Made by a program: the position numbers and the translations under genes. A stretch of DNA of 64,000 nt from Polynucleobacter sp. (GTDB lineage: Bacteria; Pseudomonadota; Gammaproteobacteria; Burkholderiales; Burkholderiaceae_D): the NCBI GenBank assembly GCA_021737945.1, contig JAIPCX010000011.1, positions 1-64,000 of the forward strand, written 5' to 3'. The notes under the pieces were generated by a model, which saw only the letters and a list, made by a program, of their open reading frames with translations, searched no databases and was not told the origin of the DNA. Of the stretch, positions 29,625 to 39,334 are shown in pieces; position 1 is the first letter of the stretch, and every line of letters starts with the position of its first letter.

Positions 29625-30299
29625 TTAGCTTTCGGGTTTCCATGCGCCGCGCTCTATACCTTCAACTAGGCGATTAACAGCTTCACGTATCGCCAAGTCA
29701 AGAACCTTGCCATTCAACGTAGAGTCATAGCTTGCTGTTCCACCAAAGCCGATAATTTCACGGTTGGATAGGGCGTATTCACCGGCGCCTTGAACTGAAA
29801 ATATGACCTCTGATGTGAGTACATTAACGACGTTGATGCTAACTTTTGAATAGGCCACCTGAGTTTTTCCGCGACCCAGAATGCCGAACAGTTGCTGATC
29901 GCCAGTCTCTTTTCTGCCGAATTCAGTGACATCACCGGTGAGCACGAATTGAGCACCTTTTAGTGCTTGGTCTTTGTTACGTAATTTGGCCTCTTGCTGA
30001 ATTTCAGTCATGTTTTCGCGATCTAAAACTACAAATCGATTCGATTGCTGCAAGTGGGTGACCAAGATAGTTTTTGCTTGAGAACCAAGGCGGTCCACAC
30101 CGTCTGAAAATAGACCTCGTAGGAAAGTAGATCGATTATCGAATTTGCCTACGGAAATAGGATTTTTGGGTCCGCTGTAAGGCGTAGCGGCAGAGGTAAC
30201 TTGTTTGGGAGCGACCGTTGTTGAAGTTTCGGTGGCGCAGCTAACCAAAAACATGATCGGGATCATGACAAGCAGGCGTTTAAGTTGAGTGATCAGCAT
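29625..30299 (-). CDS. CsgG/HfaB-family outer-membrane lipoprotein
   Basis: The 224-residue protein starts at ATG 30299 with a signal sequence and lipobox LVSC (Cys21). The CsgG fold is shown by PISVGKFDNRSTFLRGLFSDGVDRLGSQAKTILVTHLQQSNRFVVLDREN and ALKGAQFVLTGDVTEFGRKETG. The region after about 130 could provide the transmembrane beta-hairpin of a CsgG-like pore. No curlin genes (csgA, csgB, csgE, csgF) are nearby, so the cargo is not curli as far as this window shows. It leads the three-gene lipoprotein operon. Confidence 0.88.
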   Translation of the reverse strand: MLITQLKRLLVMIPIMFLVSCATETSTTVAPKQVTSAATPYSGPKNPISVGKFDNRSTFLRGLFSDGVDRLGSQAKTILVTHLQQSNRFVVLDRENMTEIQQEAKLRNKDQALKGAQFVLTGDVTEFGRKETGDQQLFGILGRGKTQVAYSKVSINVVNVLTSEVIFSVQGAGEYALSNREIIGFGGTASYDSTLNGKVLDLAIREAVNRLVEGIERGAWKPES

Positions 30300-30842
30300 C
30301 TTTGGCTTTCAGCGATAAGGAGAAATAGAAATTTTCGAACGGGAACAAGTTATTATAAAAATAATTGTTATCGGTGTGATGCCTGCGTTGTCCATCTACA
30401 ACGAGAATTAAGGATTTGCTGAGCTATAGCGAATTTTATTGCAAGTCAGCACGCTATGGGTTGCTTGATCAAGTAGTTCAATCTGTTGGCTTTGGGTAAT
30501 TATTTACGAAGCTGCTGGCTACTAATTTGCTGCTAGTAAGTTCAAATTTTCCACGATTGATCAGCTGAAAATCTGCTGTCAACAGGGAGAGAAAATTTCC
30601 TTGTCATCGCTTTATAACAAGCAAATAGATGTTATTGCAGGGATTACATTTGGGATGTGAATGTCCAGCAATTGGGTGACATGTTGATCATGATTCAGTT
30701 TCAATGTCTTTTTAGTGCCTATTCATATCCGCTTGGTCAAGTTCCGATAATAAAAATAAGCAATCTCGAATTCACTAACTGAGTAAACCCATACGAAAAA
30801 AAACGCCGCTAATTAGCGGCATTTAATTTCGTCGAATTAGAC
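30300..30842. other. 543-bp intergenic region before the CsgG-like operon
   Basis: No reading frame of note. Upstream of the CsgG-like gene, 30344-30369 holds an AT-rich imperfect dyad (AACAA-g-TTATT and AATAATTGTT), a possible operator. The 13-mer CTAACTGAGTAAA at 30775-30787 matches 11437-11449. The terminator of the EF-hand gene occupies 30796-30820. The rest shows nothing recognisable. Confidence 0.5.
30796..30820 (-). terminator. Intrinsic terminator of the EF-hand gene
   Basis: GCCGCTAATTAGCGGC (30805-30820) is a perfect dyad followed on the minus strand by GTTTTTTTT. It lies 22 bp beyond the stop codon. Confidence 0.85.
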
Positions 30843-31196
30843 TCAGCCTTTTTTGAAGAAAGCCATGATTTCTTTTGCATCTAGAGTGCCGTCTTTGTCG
30901 GTATCAAGCGCGTCAAATTTTTTCGCGATTTCTTTGTGCTTAATTTCCTTTTTGTCGATGGTACTGTCGCCGTCCTTGTCGGCCATCAACACTTTATGAG
31001 CGTTGATTTCGGCCTGATCGATAGTGCCATCTTTGTCGGTGTCAATAATATCGAAGTGTTTTGATAACATTTTAAATGCCTTAACTTCGCTTTTGTCTAG
31101 CGTGCCATCACCATCTTTGTCGGCTTTTTTTACTTCGGTAGCCAAAACAGTAGTAGTGCAAAGCAGCATAGCGATAGTTAATATTTTCTTTTTCAT
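30843..31196 (-). CDS. Exported protein with four EF-hand calcium-binding loops
   Basis: The 117-residue protein has a signal peptide (MKKKILTIAMLLCTTTVLA) and then almost only EF-hands. Four 12-residue loops with the canonical Asp/Gly/Glu pattern lie at 26-37 (DKDGDGTLDKSE), 52-63 (DTDKDGTIDQAE), 73-84 (DKDGDSTIDKKE) and 98-109 (DTDKDGTLDAKE). All have an acidic residue at position 12. It is probably a periplasmic calcium-binding protein. The target is unknown. It is monocistronic with its own terminator. Confidence 0.9.
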   Translation of the reverse strand: MKKKILTIAMLLCTTTVLATEVKKADKDGDGTLDKSEVKAFKMLSKHFDIIDTDKDGTIDQAEINAHKVLMADKDGDSTIDKKEIKHKEIAKKFDALDTDKDGTLDAKEIMAFFKKG

Positions 31197-31373
31197 AACT
31201 TATTCTCCAGTCTGGGGTTTGAATTGTTGACAACTTCAACATTAGAAATGTATCAAAATATTTGTGTGTTTGCACAAACCCTCAAATTTGCCCAGGCCTT
31301 TTGTCTTTTTGGTAAGGTAAACCGCCATTACTTATCTTATTTCTCGCAATGCTGAATTTTTAATAAAGGAAGC

Positions 31374-34112
31374 TTACTTAGGTAGCTGCTGTATTGCTTC
31401 ATGCCAAAGTTGTCGGACTGCGTTGCGCTGCGACTCAACAGAGGGAGATAGTTCAATACGCGCTTTGTCAGCACCCATTAATCGAATCTGGTGCTGTAAT
31501 TTTCGAAAGTCGCGATACGCATCGGCAGCAGTTTCGGCCAATGATGCATTGATTAAATGTAATTGCCCGAGTAATTTCAATAGTGCGATATTGCCTATAT
31601 CAGCAGTCAACTGTGGATAGTGAGCGGCGTGGTGAAGTATCAAGTACTGAACAATAAATTCAATATCAATCATTCCACCCGAATCATGTTTCAAGTCGAA
31701 TAACTCAGATTGATTCGGATGGGCATCATGCATACGCTGCCGCATAGTCAGCACTTCATGTATCAATTCTTTTTGATCGCGCGGCATCTTCAATAACTCA
31801 GCACGGAGAGTCTCAAAGCGAGCGCCTATCGCGGCATCTCCCGCGCAGAATCGGGCGCGGGTTAAAGCTTGGTGTTCCCATACCCACGCAGATTCGCGTT
31901 GATATTTTTCAAATGCGGTAAAAGACGACACTAAAAGGCCGCTCGCTCCGTCAGGACGAAGTGCAATATCCACATCAAACAAAATTCCTGCAGATGTGTG
32001 ACTAGTCATCCAGGTGATAAAGCGTTGCGCTAGCCGCGCATAAAGAGCAGGTGCTTCGGGATCATCATCTTCATACAAGAAAATAATGTCTAAATCTGAG
32101 GCATAGCCTAATTCTTTACCTCCGAGTTTTCCGTAAGCGATAACGGCGAATCGAGGAGCCCCTGTATGCTGAGTAGGTAGACTTTTCCAGACGGTCTCCA
32201 GTACGATTTCGATTACTAAATCAGCGAGGGCAGACAAATAATCCGCCAGTCTCTGAATGCTTAATAAACCGTCGATATCTTTTGCCAGCAAGCGAAAGAG
32301 CTGAGCATGATGCTGTTCGCGTAACACATCCATTTGTCGTTCGGTGTCACCGCTAAAAGCAGCGACTTGTCTGCGACACTCGCTCGTAAATTCGTTCCAA
32401 TCCGGTTCTGCTTGCAAGCTTTCGTCATCCAACAATTCATCTAACAATACGGGATGGCGGGTTAAATATTTTGCAGCCCATTCGCTGGCCGCCATCATAC
32501 GTATTAGGCGCTTAAGCGTATGGGGATACTCTGTCAATAAAGAGAGATAGGCTGATCGACGAGCGATAGTTTCAAAAAAATCGATCAGCCGATACAAGGT
32601 ACTGGAGTGTGATTCAGTTTGTTCGGCGATGATTGGTAACGCAGCGATAAGTAAGGCATGTAGCTGTGTTCTGCGTTGTTCTGAAAGAGATCGAATGCGA
32701 TTTGAGTTCCACGAAGCGAACAGATTATTGGCAGAGAGTGTGGGTTCATCAAATTCTATCGAGGTAAGATAATTTGACAGCGTCTCGGGATCGGCATCGT
32801 CGAAAATCGTGGAATTGGAAGTTAACTCCGACTCATTGGTGGGCGATTGAGTCGAATTTTTTTCAACAAAAATAATGTCAAATTGAGCGGCAACCCGTGC
32901 TCGTCGGTATTCAAGGTCGGACACCATCGCCGCCGCATCAGTAAAACCAGCCATGTTGGCGATAATCAGTTGATCTTCTGCTGAGGCTGGCAGCACATGA
33001 GTTTGTGCATCATCCAGATATTGCACGCGATGTTCTATGTTTCGCAGAAAGGCGTAGTCGTCTAATAATTGCTCAGTTGTGGATGAAGGTAAGAGTTTTC
33101 GTTCCGATAAAGTATGCAGCGTTTTACGAGTGGAGCGATCACGTAACTCAGGATCGCGACCACCACGTATGAGCTGAAACACTTGCGCTAGAAATTCGAT
33201 TTCACGTATACCGCCACGCCCAAGCTTGACGTTAACAGTACGTTCCGGATGACGTGTTTCTTGTCTAATCACATCGGCGCGTATCTGTGCATGCATGCTG
33301 CGTAGTGCATCGATAGAACCGAAATCTAAATAGCGACGGTACACAAAAGGACGCACGGTGGCGTCCAGAGCCGCGATGTCCTCACTACGTCCCGTCAGTG
33401 CACGCGCTTTAACCCAAGCGTAACGTTCCCATTCGCGCCCTTGAACCATCAAATAGTTTTCCAGCATGCTCAAACTAGCGGCTAGTGGTCCTGAACCTCC
33501 GTTAGGACGCAAGGCCATGTCGACTCGGAAGCTGAATCCATCTTCAGTCACTTCAGCCAGGTCAGCAATTAATCGTTTTCCAAGTCTGATGAAGAATTCG
33601 TGATTCGATAGCGAACGTTGGTCAGCTTCTGTGGTGACGGTCTCTCCCTCTTCAAGGTAGACAAAAATGAGATCAATGTCGGACGACACATTCAGTTCGC
33701 CGCCGCCCAGCTTGCCCATGCCGATCACCATCATGTGTTGTGCTTGGCCAGACTCTTCGCCCGTTGGTATACCGTGTTTGGCACACAGTTGATGATATTG
33801 ATCCTCCAGGTGAGAACGAATCGCAAATTCAGCAAAACCTGAGATCGCAGCTAAAACTTCGTCCAGAGTGGCCTTTCCGCTGATGTCACGATGGACGATG
33901 GCCGCCACTAATAAATTGCGCAGGCGACGCATAGCGGCCGGTAAAGACACATTATTTTGCCGCTGCGCGTTAAGCAGCTGTCCAAAATCAAGCTGGTCAA
34001 GCGATAATTCAGCCAGGTGTTCTAATGCGGGGGCGTGAGTCGGCTTGGCAGCCAGCCATCGCTGAAGGAAGCGTGAGCTATTCACGACGGTTAGGGGCGA
34101 TGGTAAGGTCAT
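31374..34112 (-). CDS. glnE: Glutamine synthetase adenylyltransferase/deadenylase
   Basis: This bifunctional enzyme adds or removes AMP on glutamine synthetase in response to PII and glutamine. The 912-residue form is taken from ATG 34112 (MTLPSPLTVV). A TTG 14 codons upstream (34154) is in frame but has no Shine-Dalgarno. Two nucleotidyltransferase domains are visible: MGKLGGGELNVSSDIDLIFVY in the N-terminal half and YGKLGGKELGYASDLDIIFLY in the C-terminal half. The linker GRGGIREIEFLAQVFQLI and the terminal MIDIEFIVQYLILHHA are also typical. The N-terminus is slightly shorter than in E. coli. It is divergent from yhdP. Confidence 0.95.
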   Translation of the reverse strand: MTLPSPLTVVNSSRFLQRWLAAKPTHAPALEHLAELSLDQLDFGQLLNAQRQNNVSLPAAMRRLRNLLVAAIVHRDISGKATLDEVLAAISGFAEFAIRSHLEDQYHQLCAKHGIPTGEESGQAQHMMVIGMGKLGGGELNVSSDIDLIFVYLEEGETVTTEADQRSLSNHEFFIRLGKRLIADLAEVTEDGFSFRVDMALRPNGGSGPLAASLSMLENYLMVQGREWERYAWVKARALTGRSEDIAALDATVRPFVYRRYLDFGSIDALRSMHAQIRADVIRQETRHPERTVNVKLGRGGIREIEFLAQVFQLIRGGRDPELRDRSTRKTLHTLSERKLLPSSTTEQLLDDYAFLRNIEHRVQYLDDAQTHVLPASAEDQLIIANMAGFTDAAAMVSDLEYRRARVAAQFDIIFVEKNSTQSPTNESELTSNSTIFDDADPETLSNYLTSIEFDEPTLSANNLFASWNSNRIRSLSEQRRTQLHALLIAALPIIAEQTESHSSTLYRLIDFFETIARRSAYLSLLTEYPHTLKRLIRMMAASEWAAKYLTRHPVLLDELLDDESLQAEPDWNEFTSECRRQVAAFSGDTERQMDVLREQHHAQLFRLLAKDIDGLLSIQRLADYLSALADLVIEIVLETVWKSLPTQHTGAPRFAVIAYGKLGGKELGYASDLDIIFLYEDDDPEAPALYARLAQRFITWMTSHTSAGILFDVDIALRPDGASGLLVSSFTAFEKYQRESAWVWEHQALTRARFCAGDAAIGARFETLRAELLKMPRDQKELIHEVLTMRQRMHDAHPNQSELFDLKHDSGGMIDIEFIVQYLILHHAAHYPQLTADIGNIALLKLLGQLHLINASLAETAADAYRDFRKLQHQIRLMGADKARIELSPSVESQRNAVRQLWHEAIQQLPK

Positions 34113-34215
34113 TATGTTGTCAGGTAATTTGGCTAGAGTTTGCGTCGTCGGCAAGAGGGCCGGTATGCTCGATGTAATACTATGATACTAACGAAGCAAG
34201 GAAGCTGTCCTGCCG

Positions 34216-37200
34216 ATGTCGAGCGATCCACAATCTAAAAACTCAATTGCGCGCGTATTGGCCACCGGATGGCGCGCAATCTCAGCGAGTTATGAATCAG
34301 CAAACCGCATCACGCATCACGCGCTCGGTTGGTTGCTTATAACGCTCGTCATTTTTTATTTCGCATTCTGCGCTGCATTTCTATCGTTACGCTACCTCAT
34401 CCTTCCCAATATCGATCACTACCAGCCAGAAGTCGAGCAGTTAGCCAGTCATTTTCTTGGTAGGCCAGTCACTATAAACGCCATTCACGCAGACTGGAGT
34501 GGTCTGAATCCTCGTCTGCAATTAGATAATTTAATTATCTATAACCAGCAAGGCGAGCGCGCATTAATTTTGCCCAGTGTTTCTGCCACAGTTTCGTGGT
34601 GGTCAGCAGTGACTGCGCAACTTCGATTGGCTCAACTAGAAATACTACGTCCCGATTTAGAAATTGAGCGAAATAAAGAAGGAAAAATTTTCGTTGGCGG
34701 CATTCCGATTGACATTGAAAAACAAGATCAAGGTAGTGGGCTAGATTGGTTATTAGCTCAGCATCAAATTGTCATTCGTGATGGCTGGGTACGCTGGCGC
34801 GATGCCTTACGAGATGCGCCTGATCTGACCCTGAGTCGTGTCAGTTTCGTGCTCCAAAATCAATGGCTAACGCATAAAGCAGTGCTAAATGCGACCCCTC
34901 CTGCAGAGCTAGCCGCTCCAATCGACGTGAGGGCCGAATTTAAACATCCCGCCTTTGCAGCGCGTGCTTCGGACATTAATCAATGGGTAGGTGAGCTATT
35001 TGTTGATTGGCGCAATACGAATCTTGAGGCTTGGAAGCCTTACGTTACTTGGCCGTATAAAGTAGCCGGTGGCACGGGCGCTATCCGTTCATGGTTGCGA
35101 TTTGATCATCGCATTATTGTTAACGTCACGGCAGATCTGGATCTCGAAAATCTGTCAGTGCAATTGAGTGATGAGCTTGATCCTCTCAAGTTAGTGTCAG
35201 TCAGCGGTCGAGTATCAGCGGGTGAGGTGGTCTCTGGGTTAAAACAAAAAATATTTTCATTTGGTGCTCATGGGTACGCGATTACCTTATCGAATTTTTC
35301 CTTGCGAACCGATCAAGGTGAAGTCCTACCTTCAACCACAGCTCATCATTTTTATACCGCTTCGCGAGATGGTCGCGACGAACACCACGAATTACAAATC
35401 ACGGAACTTGATTTGGAAGCCTTGTCACGCTTAGCTGGTCATTTGCCGCTGTCCTTAACCGAGCGTCAGATGCTGGCCGATTTCGCGCCACGTGGACAGC
35501 TACATGATTTTCTCGCGAGTTGGGATGGCAACCTTCCTGGTGCTGGCAAATACCGACTGAGTGGCAAATTCGCTGGTTTGGCTTTACGCCCACAATCTGA
35601 GCGAGAGGCATCAGCTACTGTTGTAGCACGCAGTGCCGTACCAGGATTTGAGGGTTTGTCAGGTGAAATCGATGCAACGCAGGAGGGTGGCACTGCGAAG
35701 TTGAGTGGTAAGGGCGTCGTTTTTTATGTGTCGGATATTTTGAATAATCCCACCTTGTCGTTCGAAGATTTGGTATTGGATGCTAATTGGTCGCTGCGGG
35801 AACGTAATCGTCTGATGATGAAAATTGCGAATATGAATTTCGCTCAGGCGGGTATCAAAGGCTCGCTAGAGGGTTCTCATTCCTTACCGTTACCGTTTAA
35901 TAAAAACAAATTGGGTGAAATTGATGTGCAGTTGCATATTCCTGTCTTGGAACTGACCCGAGTCGGTGGATTTTTACCGGCGGGCATACCTCAGCTAACT
36001 CGAGATTGGATCAGTCGTGCCTTGTTAGATGGTCAGGCACAAGATGTGCAACTTGCTGTTAAGGGTGAGTTAGATAAATTTCCATTTCAGTCGAAACGCG
36101 CGGGTGAAAAATCAACCGGCGTCTTCAAAATTAATGCGCGTATTAATGACGCGACGCTGAATCCGGCGCCATTTGAATTTGCTCAAGATAAACGAACACC
36201 ACTCTGGCCCCCGATTGAAAACATTAAAGGCACGCTCTCGCTCGACCAAGCCCGTATCCAGGTTCGTGCCGATAGTGCTCGCGTAGCGGGTGTGCAAATT
36301 TCGGGCGTCGATGCGGTCATTCCTGACTATGTGTCACCTCGCGCTGTTTTAGATTTGAATGGGACGGCGAATGGCTCGCTTCAGTCTATGCTAAACGTTG
36401 TGAACAGCACGCCTATTGCTGGATGGATCGATAACATTACTGAAGAGTCGAGAGCGACAGGTAATGCGCGAGTGGCCTTGCAACTTCAAGTGCCGTTGAC
36501 GGCAGGTGTGCAGCCGACTGTTCAGGGCAATCTGCGGTTTCAAGGAAATGAAGTTCAGCTCTGGCGTTCTTTACCTAGCATTCAAAACGCTAGCGGTGAA
36601 TTATCATTTTCTGATCATGGTTTTCAGATCAATGGAGTTCAGGGCGGATTCTTAGGCGGTAACGTTCTGATTAATGGCGGCACACAGAAAGACGGCACTG
36701 TGCTAACCCGATTGGATGGCTCTGTGACAGTCGATGGTATTGCGCGTGGTTTAAACGTACCCAGCATACGCAGACTCAGCAAAAAAATATCGGGTGGTAC
36801 GCGTTACTCTGCGATGTTACGGATAAAAAATCAGCGGCCGGAGTTGACTATTGATTCCTCTTTAGTTGGTGTGGTGCTCGATCTTCCGGCGCCACTCATT
36901 AAGAACACGGGCGATGCATTGCCGTTACGTTTTGTGATGTCGGCACTGAACTCTGCTGATCCTACAATCCAGCAAGAAGAAATAAAAATCAATTTAGGTA
37001 AAAGTATGTCGGCGCGCTATGTGCGTCAGCGAATTAATGCGCGCAATGCTCCCTGGAAGCTTGCCCGCGGAGGTATTGGCGTTAACTTGCCGCCGCCGCA
37101 GCCAGAAAATGGGGTGGGTATCAATATTAATTTGCCGTCCGTGGATATCGATGCTTGGCGTTCGACTATTACGCTTTTAACGAGTGATCAAACAGGTGGT

Positions 37201-38370
37201 ACGGAGAGCAGCGCTGGCTCTATGGACTACAACAGTTTTGTCGCTCCGGACATGATAGGTATTCGTAGCAGTGAATTGATATTGGCGAATCGGGTTCTCA
37301 CCAACGCAGTGTTGGGTGCTTCACGTCAACGCGATGGCTGGCAATTTAATATTCATTCCGATCAAGCGAATGGGCATGCTAGTTGGGATGATCCATGGTT
37401 TGAGCGTGGTGCAGGAAAATTCACAGCGAATTTCACCTCATTGGTTATTCCTCAGTCGGATGCGTCTGAAGTGACTGAGCTGTTGAGCGGCAAAAAAACC
37501 TCGCGTGAATTACCTGGTCTCGATGTGGTTGCCGATAATTTTCAGCTCAGAGGTATGTCGCTAGGTCGGCTTGAGTTAAGTGCAACCAATGCTGGTCTGG
37601 GCCCAGGCAGAGAGTGGCGAATTAGTAAGCTCGTCATCGTCAATCCTGATGCCATATTGCGTGCCACGGGTAAGTGGCAAGTGTTTGCAGCAGATAGTCT
37701 CTCGACGATGATTTATGAAATGGAGATTAACGATGCTGGGCGTATGCTGGATCGGATCGGCTTTGAAAAAACTTTGCGTGGTGGTAAAGGTCGTATTGAA
37801 GGCGAGGTTAGTTGGAAAGGATCGCCTGATTCATTTGATTTTCCTTCGATGAACGGAAACCTCAGCCTTAAGATTGCATCAGGTCAGTTTTTGAAAGCAG
37901 ATCCCGGAGTGGCGAAGCTATTGAACGTGATGAGCTTGCAATCACTACCTCGGCGATTGACGCTGGATTTTCGTGACATTTTTTCTGAGGGTTTTGCATT
38001 TGATAGCATGGCTAGCACTGCCGTTATCGCGCGTGGCGTTTTAAAAACAGATACCTTTAAGATGCGCGGAGTGAACGCCGTTGTGTTGATGGATGGTACC
38101 GTTGATTTAAACGATGAAACGCAAAATTTAAATGTCGTGGTCATTCCAGAACTAAATGCCGGTGGTGCATCCGTGGTGTACGGATTAGCGATTAATCCTG
38201 TGGTTGGTTTGGGATCATTTTTAGCACAGTTATTTTTGCGTAGTCCTTTGTCACAAGCATTAACGCAGGAGTATCAGGTGACGGGTCCATGGAAAGATCC
38301 CGTCGTAAAGAAAGCCACGTCTAAACGCAAGCTACCTGCCGTCGAAGCCGAGAGGCCTGCTCAGCAATGA
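34216..38370 (+). CDS. yhdP: YhdP family AsmA-like envelope protein
   Basis: This 1384-residue protein has one N-terminal membrane helix (about 35-60; LGWLLITLVIFYFAFCAAF) and a very long periplasmic beta-rich body. It has the C-terminal block (DGTVDLNDETQNLNVVVIPELNAGGASVVYGLAINPVVGLGSFLAQLFLRSPLSQALTQ region) typical of YhdP/TIGR02099. In E. coli YhdP acts with TamB and YdbH in phospholipid transport to the outer membrane. The order glnE, then yhdP, nitrilase, tldD is typical of betaproteobacteria. AAGGAAG upstream serves as ribosome site. The nitrilase gene follows 3 bp later. Confidence 0.93.
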   Translation: MSSDPQSKNSIARVLATGWRAISASYESANRITHHALGWLLITLVIFYFAFCAAFLSLRYLILPNIDHYQPEVEQLASHFLGRPVTINAIHADWSGLNPRLQLDNLIIYNQQGERALILPSVSATVSWWSAVTAQLRLAQLEILRPDLEIERNKEGKIFVGGIPIDIEKQDQGSGLDWLLAQHQIVIRDGWVRWRDALRDAPDLTLSRVSFVLQNQWLTHKAVLNATPPAELAAPIDVRAEFKHPAFAARASDINQWVGELFVDWRNTNLEAWKPYVTWPYKVAGGTGAIRSWLRFDHRIIVNVTADLDLENLSVQLSDELDPLKLVSVSGRVSAGEVVSGLKQKIFSFGAHGYAITLSNFSLRTDQGEVLPSTTAHHFYTASRDGRDEHHELQITELDLEALSRLAGHLPLSLTERQMLADFAPRGQLHDFLASWDGNLPGAGKYRLSGKFAGLALRPQSEREASATVVARSAVPGFEGLSGEIDATQEGGTAKLSGKGVVFYVSDILNNPTLSFEDLVLDANWSLRERNRLMMKIANMNFAQAGIKGSLEGSHSLPLPFNKNKLGEIDVQLHIPVLELTRVGGFLPAGIPQLTRDWISRALLDGQAQDVQLAVKGELDKFPFQSKRAGEKSTGVFKINARINDATLNPAPFEFAQDKRTPLWPPIENIKGTLSLDQARIQVRADSARVAGVQISGVDAVIPDYVSPRAVLDLNGTANGSLQSMLNVVNSTPIAGWIDNITEESRATGNARVALQLQVPLTAGVQPTVQGNLRFQGNEVQLWRSLPSIQNASGELSFSDHGFQINGVQGGFLGGNVLINGGTQKDGTVLTRLDGSVTVDGIARGLNVPSIRRLSKKISGGTRYSAMLRIKNQRPELTIDSSLVGVVLDLPAPLIKNTGDALPLRFVMSALNSADPTIQQEEIKINLGKSMSARYVRQRINARNAPWKLARGGIGVNLPPPQPENGVGININLPSVDIDAWRSTITLLTSDQTGGTESSAGSMDYNSFVAPDMIGIRSSELILANRVLTNAVLGASRQRDGWQFNIHSDQANGHASWDDPWFERGAGKFTANFTSLVIPQSDASEVTELLSGKKTSRELPGLDVVADNFQLRGMSLGRLELSATNAGLGPGREWRISKLVIVNPDAILRATGKWQVFAADSLSTMIYEMEINDAGRMLDRIGFEKTLRGGKGRIEGEVSWKGSPDSFDFPSMNGNLSLKIASGQFLKADPGVAKLLNVMSLQSLPRRLTLDFRDIFSEGFAFDSMASTAVIARGVLKTDTFKMRGVNAVVLMDGTVDLNDETQNLNVVVIPELNAGGASVVYGLAINPVVGLGSFLAQLFLRSPLSQALTQEYQVTGPWKDPVVKKATSKRKLPAVEAERPAQQ

Positions 38371-38373
38371 GAA

Positions 38374-39186
38374 ATGACCATGCAAACCACGATTAAAGTC
38401 GCCGCCGTGCAAATGGTGTCGACACCGCTCCCAGAAGAAAACAAACAAATCGCGGCTCGTTGTATTCATGAGGCGGCACAACAGGGCGCAAATTTGGTCT
38501 TGTTACCTGAGTACTGGGCCATCCTCGGTCAGCACGATACCGACAAACTAGCTCATGCTGAAACACTGGGTAACGGGCCATTACAAGAATTCATGTCAAC
38601 GATGGCGCGCGAGTGCGGCATCTGGCTAATCGGCGGCACCATTCCTCTGGTATCTGATGAAGAAGGTAAAGTTCGGAATACCCTTTTAGCGTATGGCCCA
38701 GATGGACAACTTGCTACGCATTACGACAAGATTCATTTGTTTGGTTTTTCTCGCGGTACAGAAGCCTTTGATGAGTCGCGCACCATAGTGGCAGGCGATG
38801 ACGTTGCGGTGCTTCAGACATCGCAACTGAGAGTGGGGCTCTCAATTTGCTACGACCTGCGTTTTCCTGAGTTGTATCGAGCGATGGGTTTGTGTGATCT
38901 GCTGGTCGTGCCCGCTGCGTTTACCTATACGACCGGCCAGGCGCACTGGGAAATTTTGCTTAGAGCGCGCGCGATCGAAAACCAATGTTTTGTCTTGGCT
39001 GCGGCCCAAGGTGGCAAGCATGTGACCGGCCGTCGCACCTGGGGCCACAGTATGTTGGTGGATCCGTGGGGCGAGATTCTTATCCAAAAGCCTGAAGGTG
39101 AAGGTGTGGTGATGGGCGAGCTCGATCTAGCCCAACTCGCCAGCGTGCGAGCCAGTTTGCCAGCCCTGCAACATCGTCGTCTGTGA
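38374..39186 (+). CDS. Carbon-nitrogen hydrolase (Nit1/Nit2-like amidase)
   Basis: The 270-residue nitrilase-superfamily amidase has the Glu-Lys-Cys triad: Glu46 (LLPEYW), Lys119 (HYDKIHLF) and Cys159 (SICYDLRFPELYRAM). The sequence resembles Nit1/Nit2-type deaminated glutathione amidase or omega-amidase, repair enzymes acting on side products of transamination. The exact substrate is not settled. It is 3 bp after yhdP and so co-transcribed. A start at the second Met (38380) is equally possible. Confidence 0.9.
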   Translation: MTMQTTIKVAAVQMVSTPLPEENKQIAARCIHEAAQQGANLVLLPEYWAILGQHDTDKLAHAETLGNGPLQEFMSTMARECGIWLIGGTIPLVSDEEGKVRNTLLAYGPDGQLATHYDKIHLFGFSRGTEAFDESRTIVAGDDVAVLQTSQLRVGLSICYDLRFPELYRAMGLCDLLVVPAAFTYTTGQAHWEILLRARAIENQCFVLAAAQGGKHVTGRRTWGHSMLVDPWGEILIQKPEGEGVVMGELDLAQLASVRASLPALQHRRL

Positions 39187-39334
39187 CTATTTTGGCAGCA
39201 CTTCTTTAAGGTTTTAGCAGCCCCTTGCTAATCCCCGGATTTTTCTCAGGTTTTGAGCACGGCGCACAGCGCAAATCAAGCCTATCCAGTATCATCAGGG
39301 TTCTGTCCTTACGCTCTATCAGCCAAACTATCCT

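Noticed and set aside
30344-30369. Fur box before the CsgG-like operon
   Set aside because: The dyad is AT-rich and has a one-base asymmetry. It does not match the GATAATGATAATCATTATC pattern well enough to be named.
34113-34154. TTG start for GlnE at 34154
   Set aside because: No Shine-Dalgarno and a rare start codon. ATG 34112 is simpler, though neither start has a strong ribosome site.
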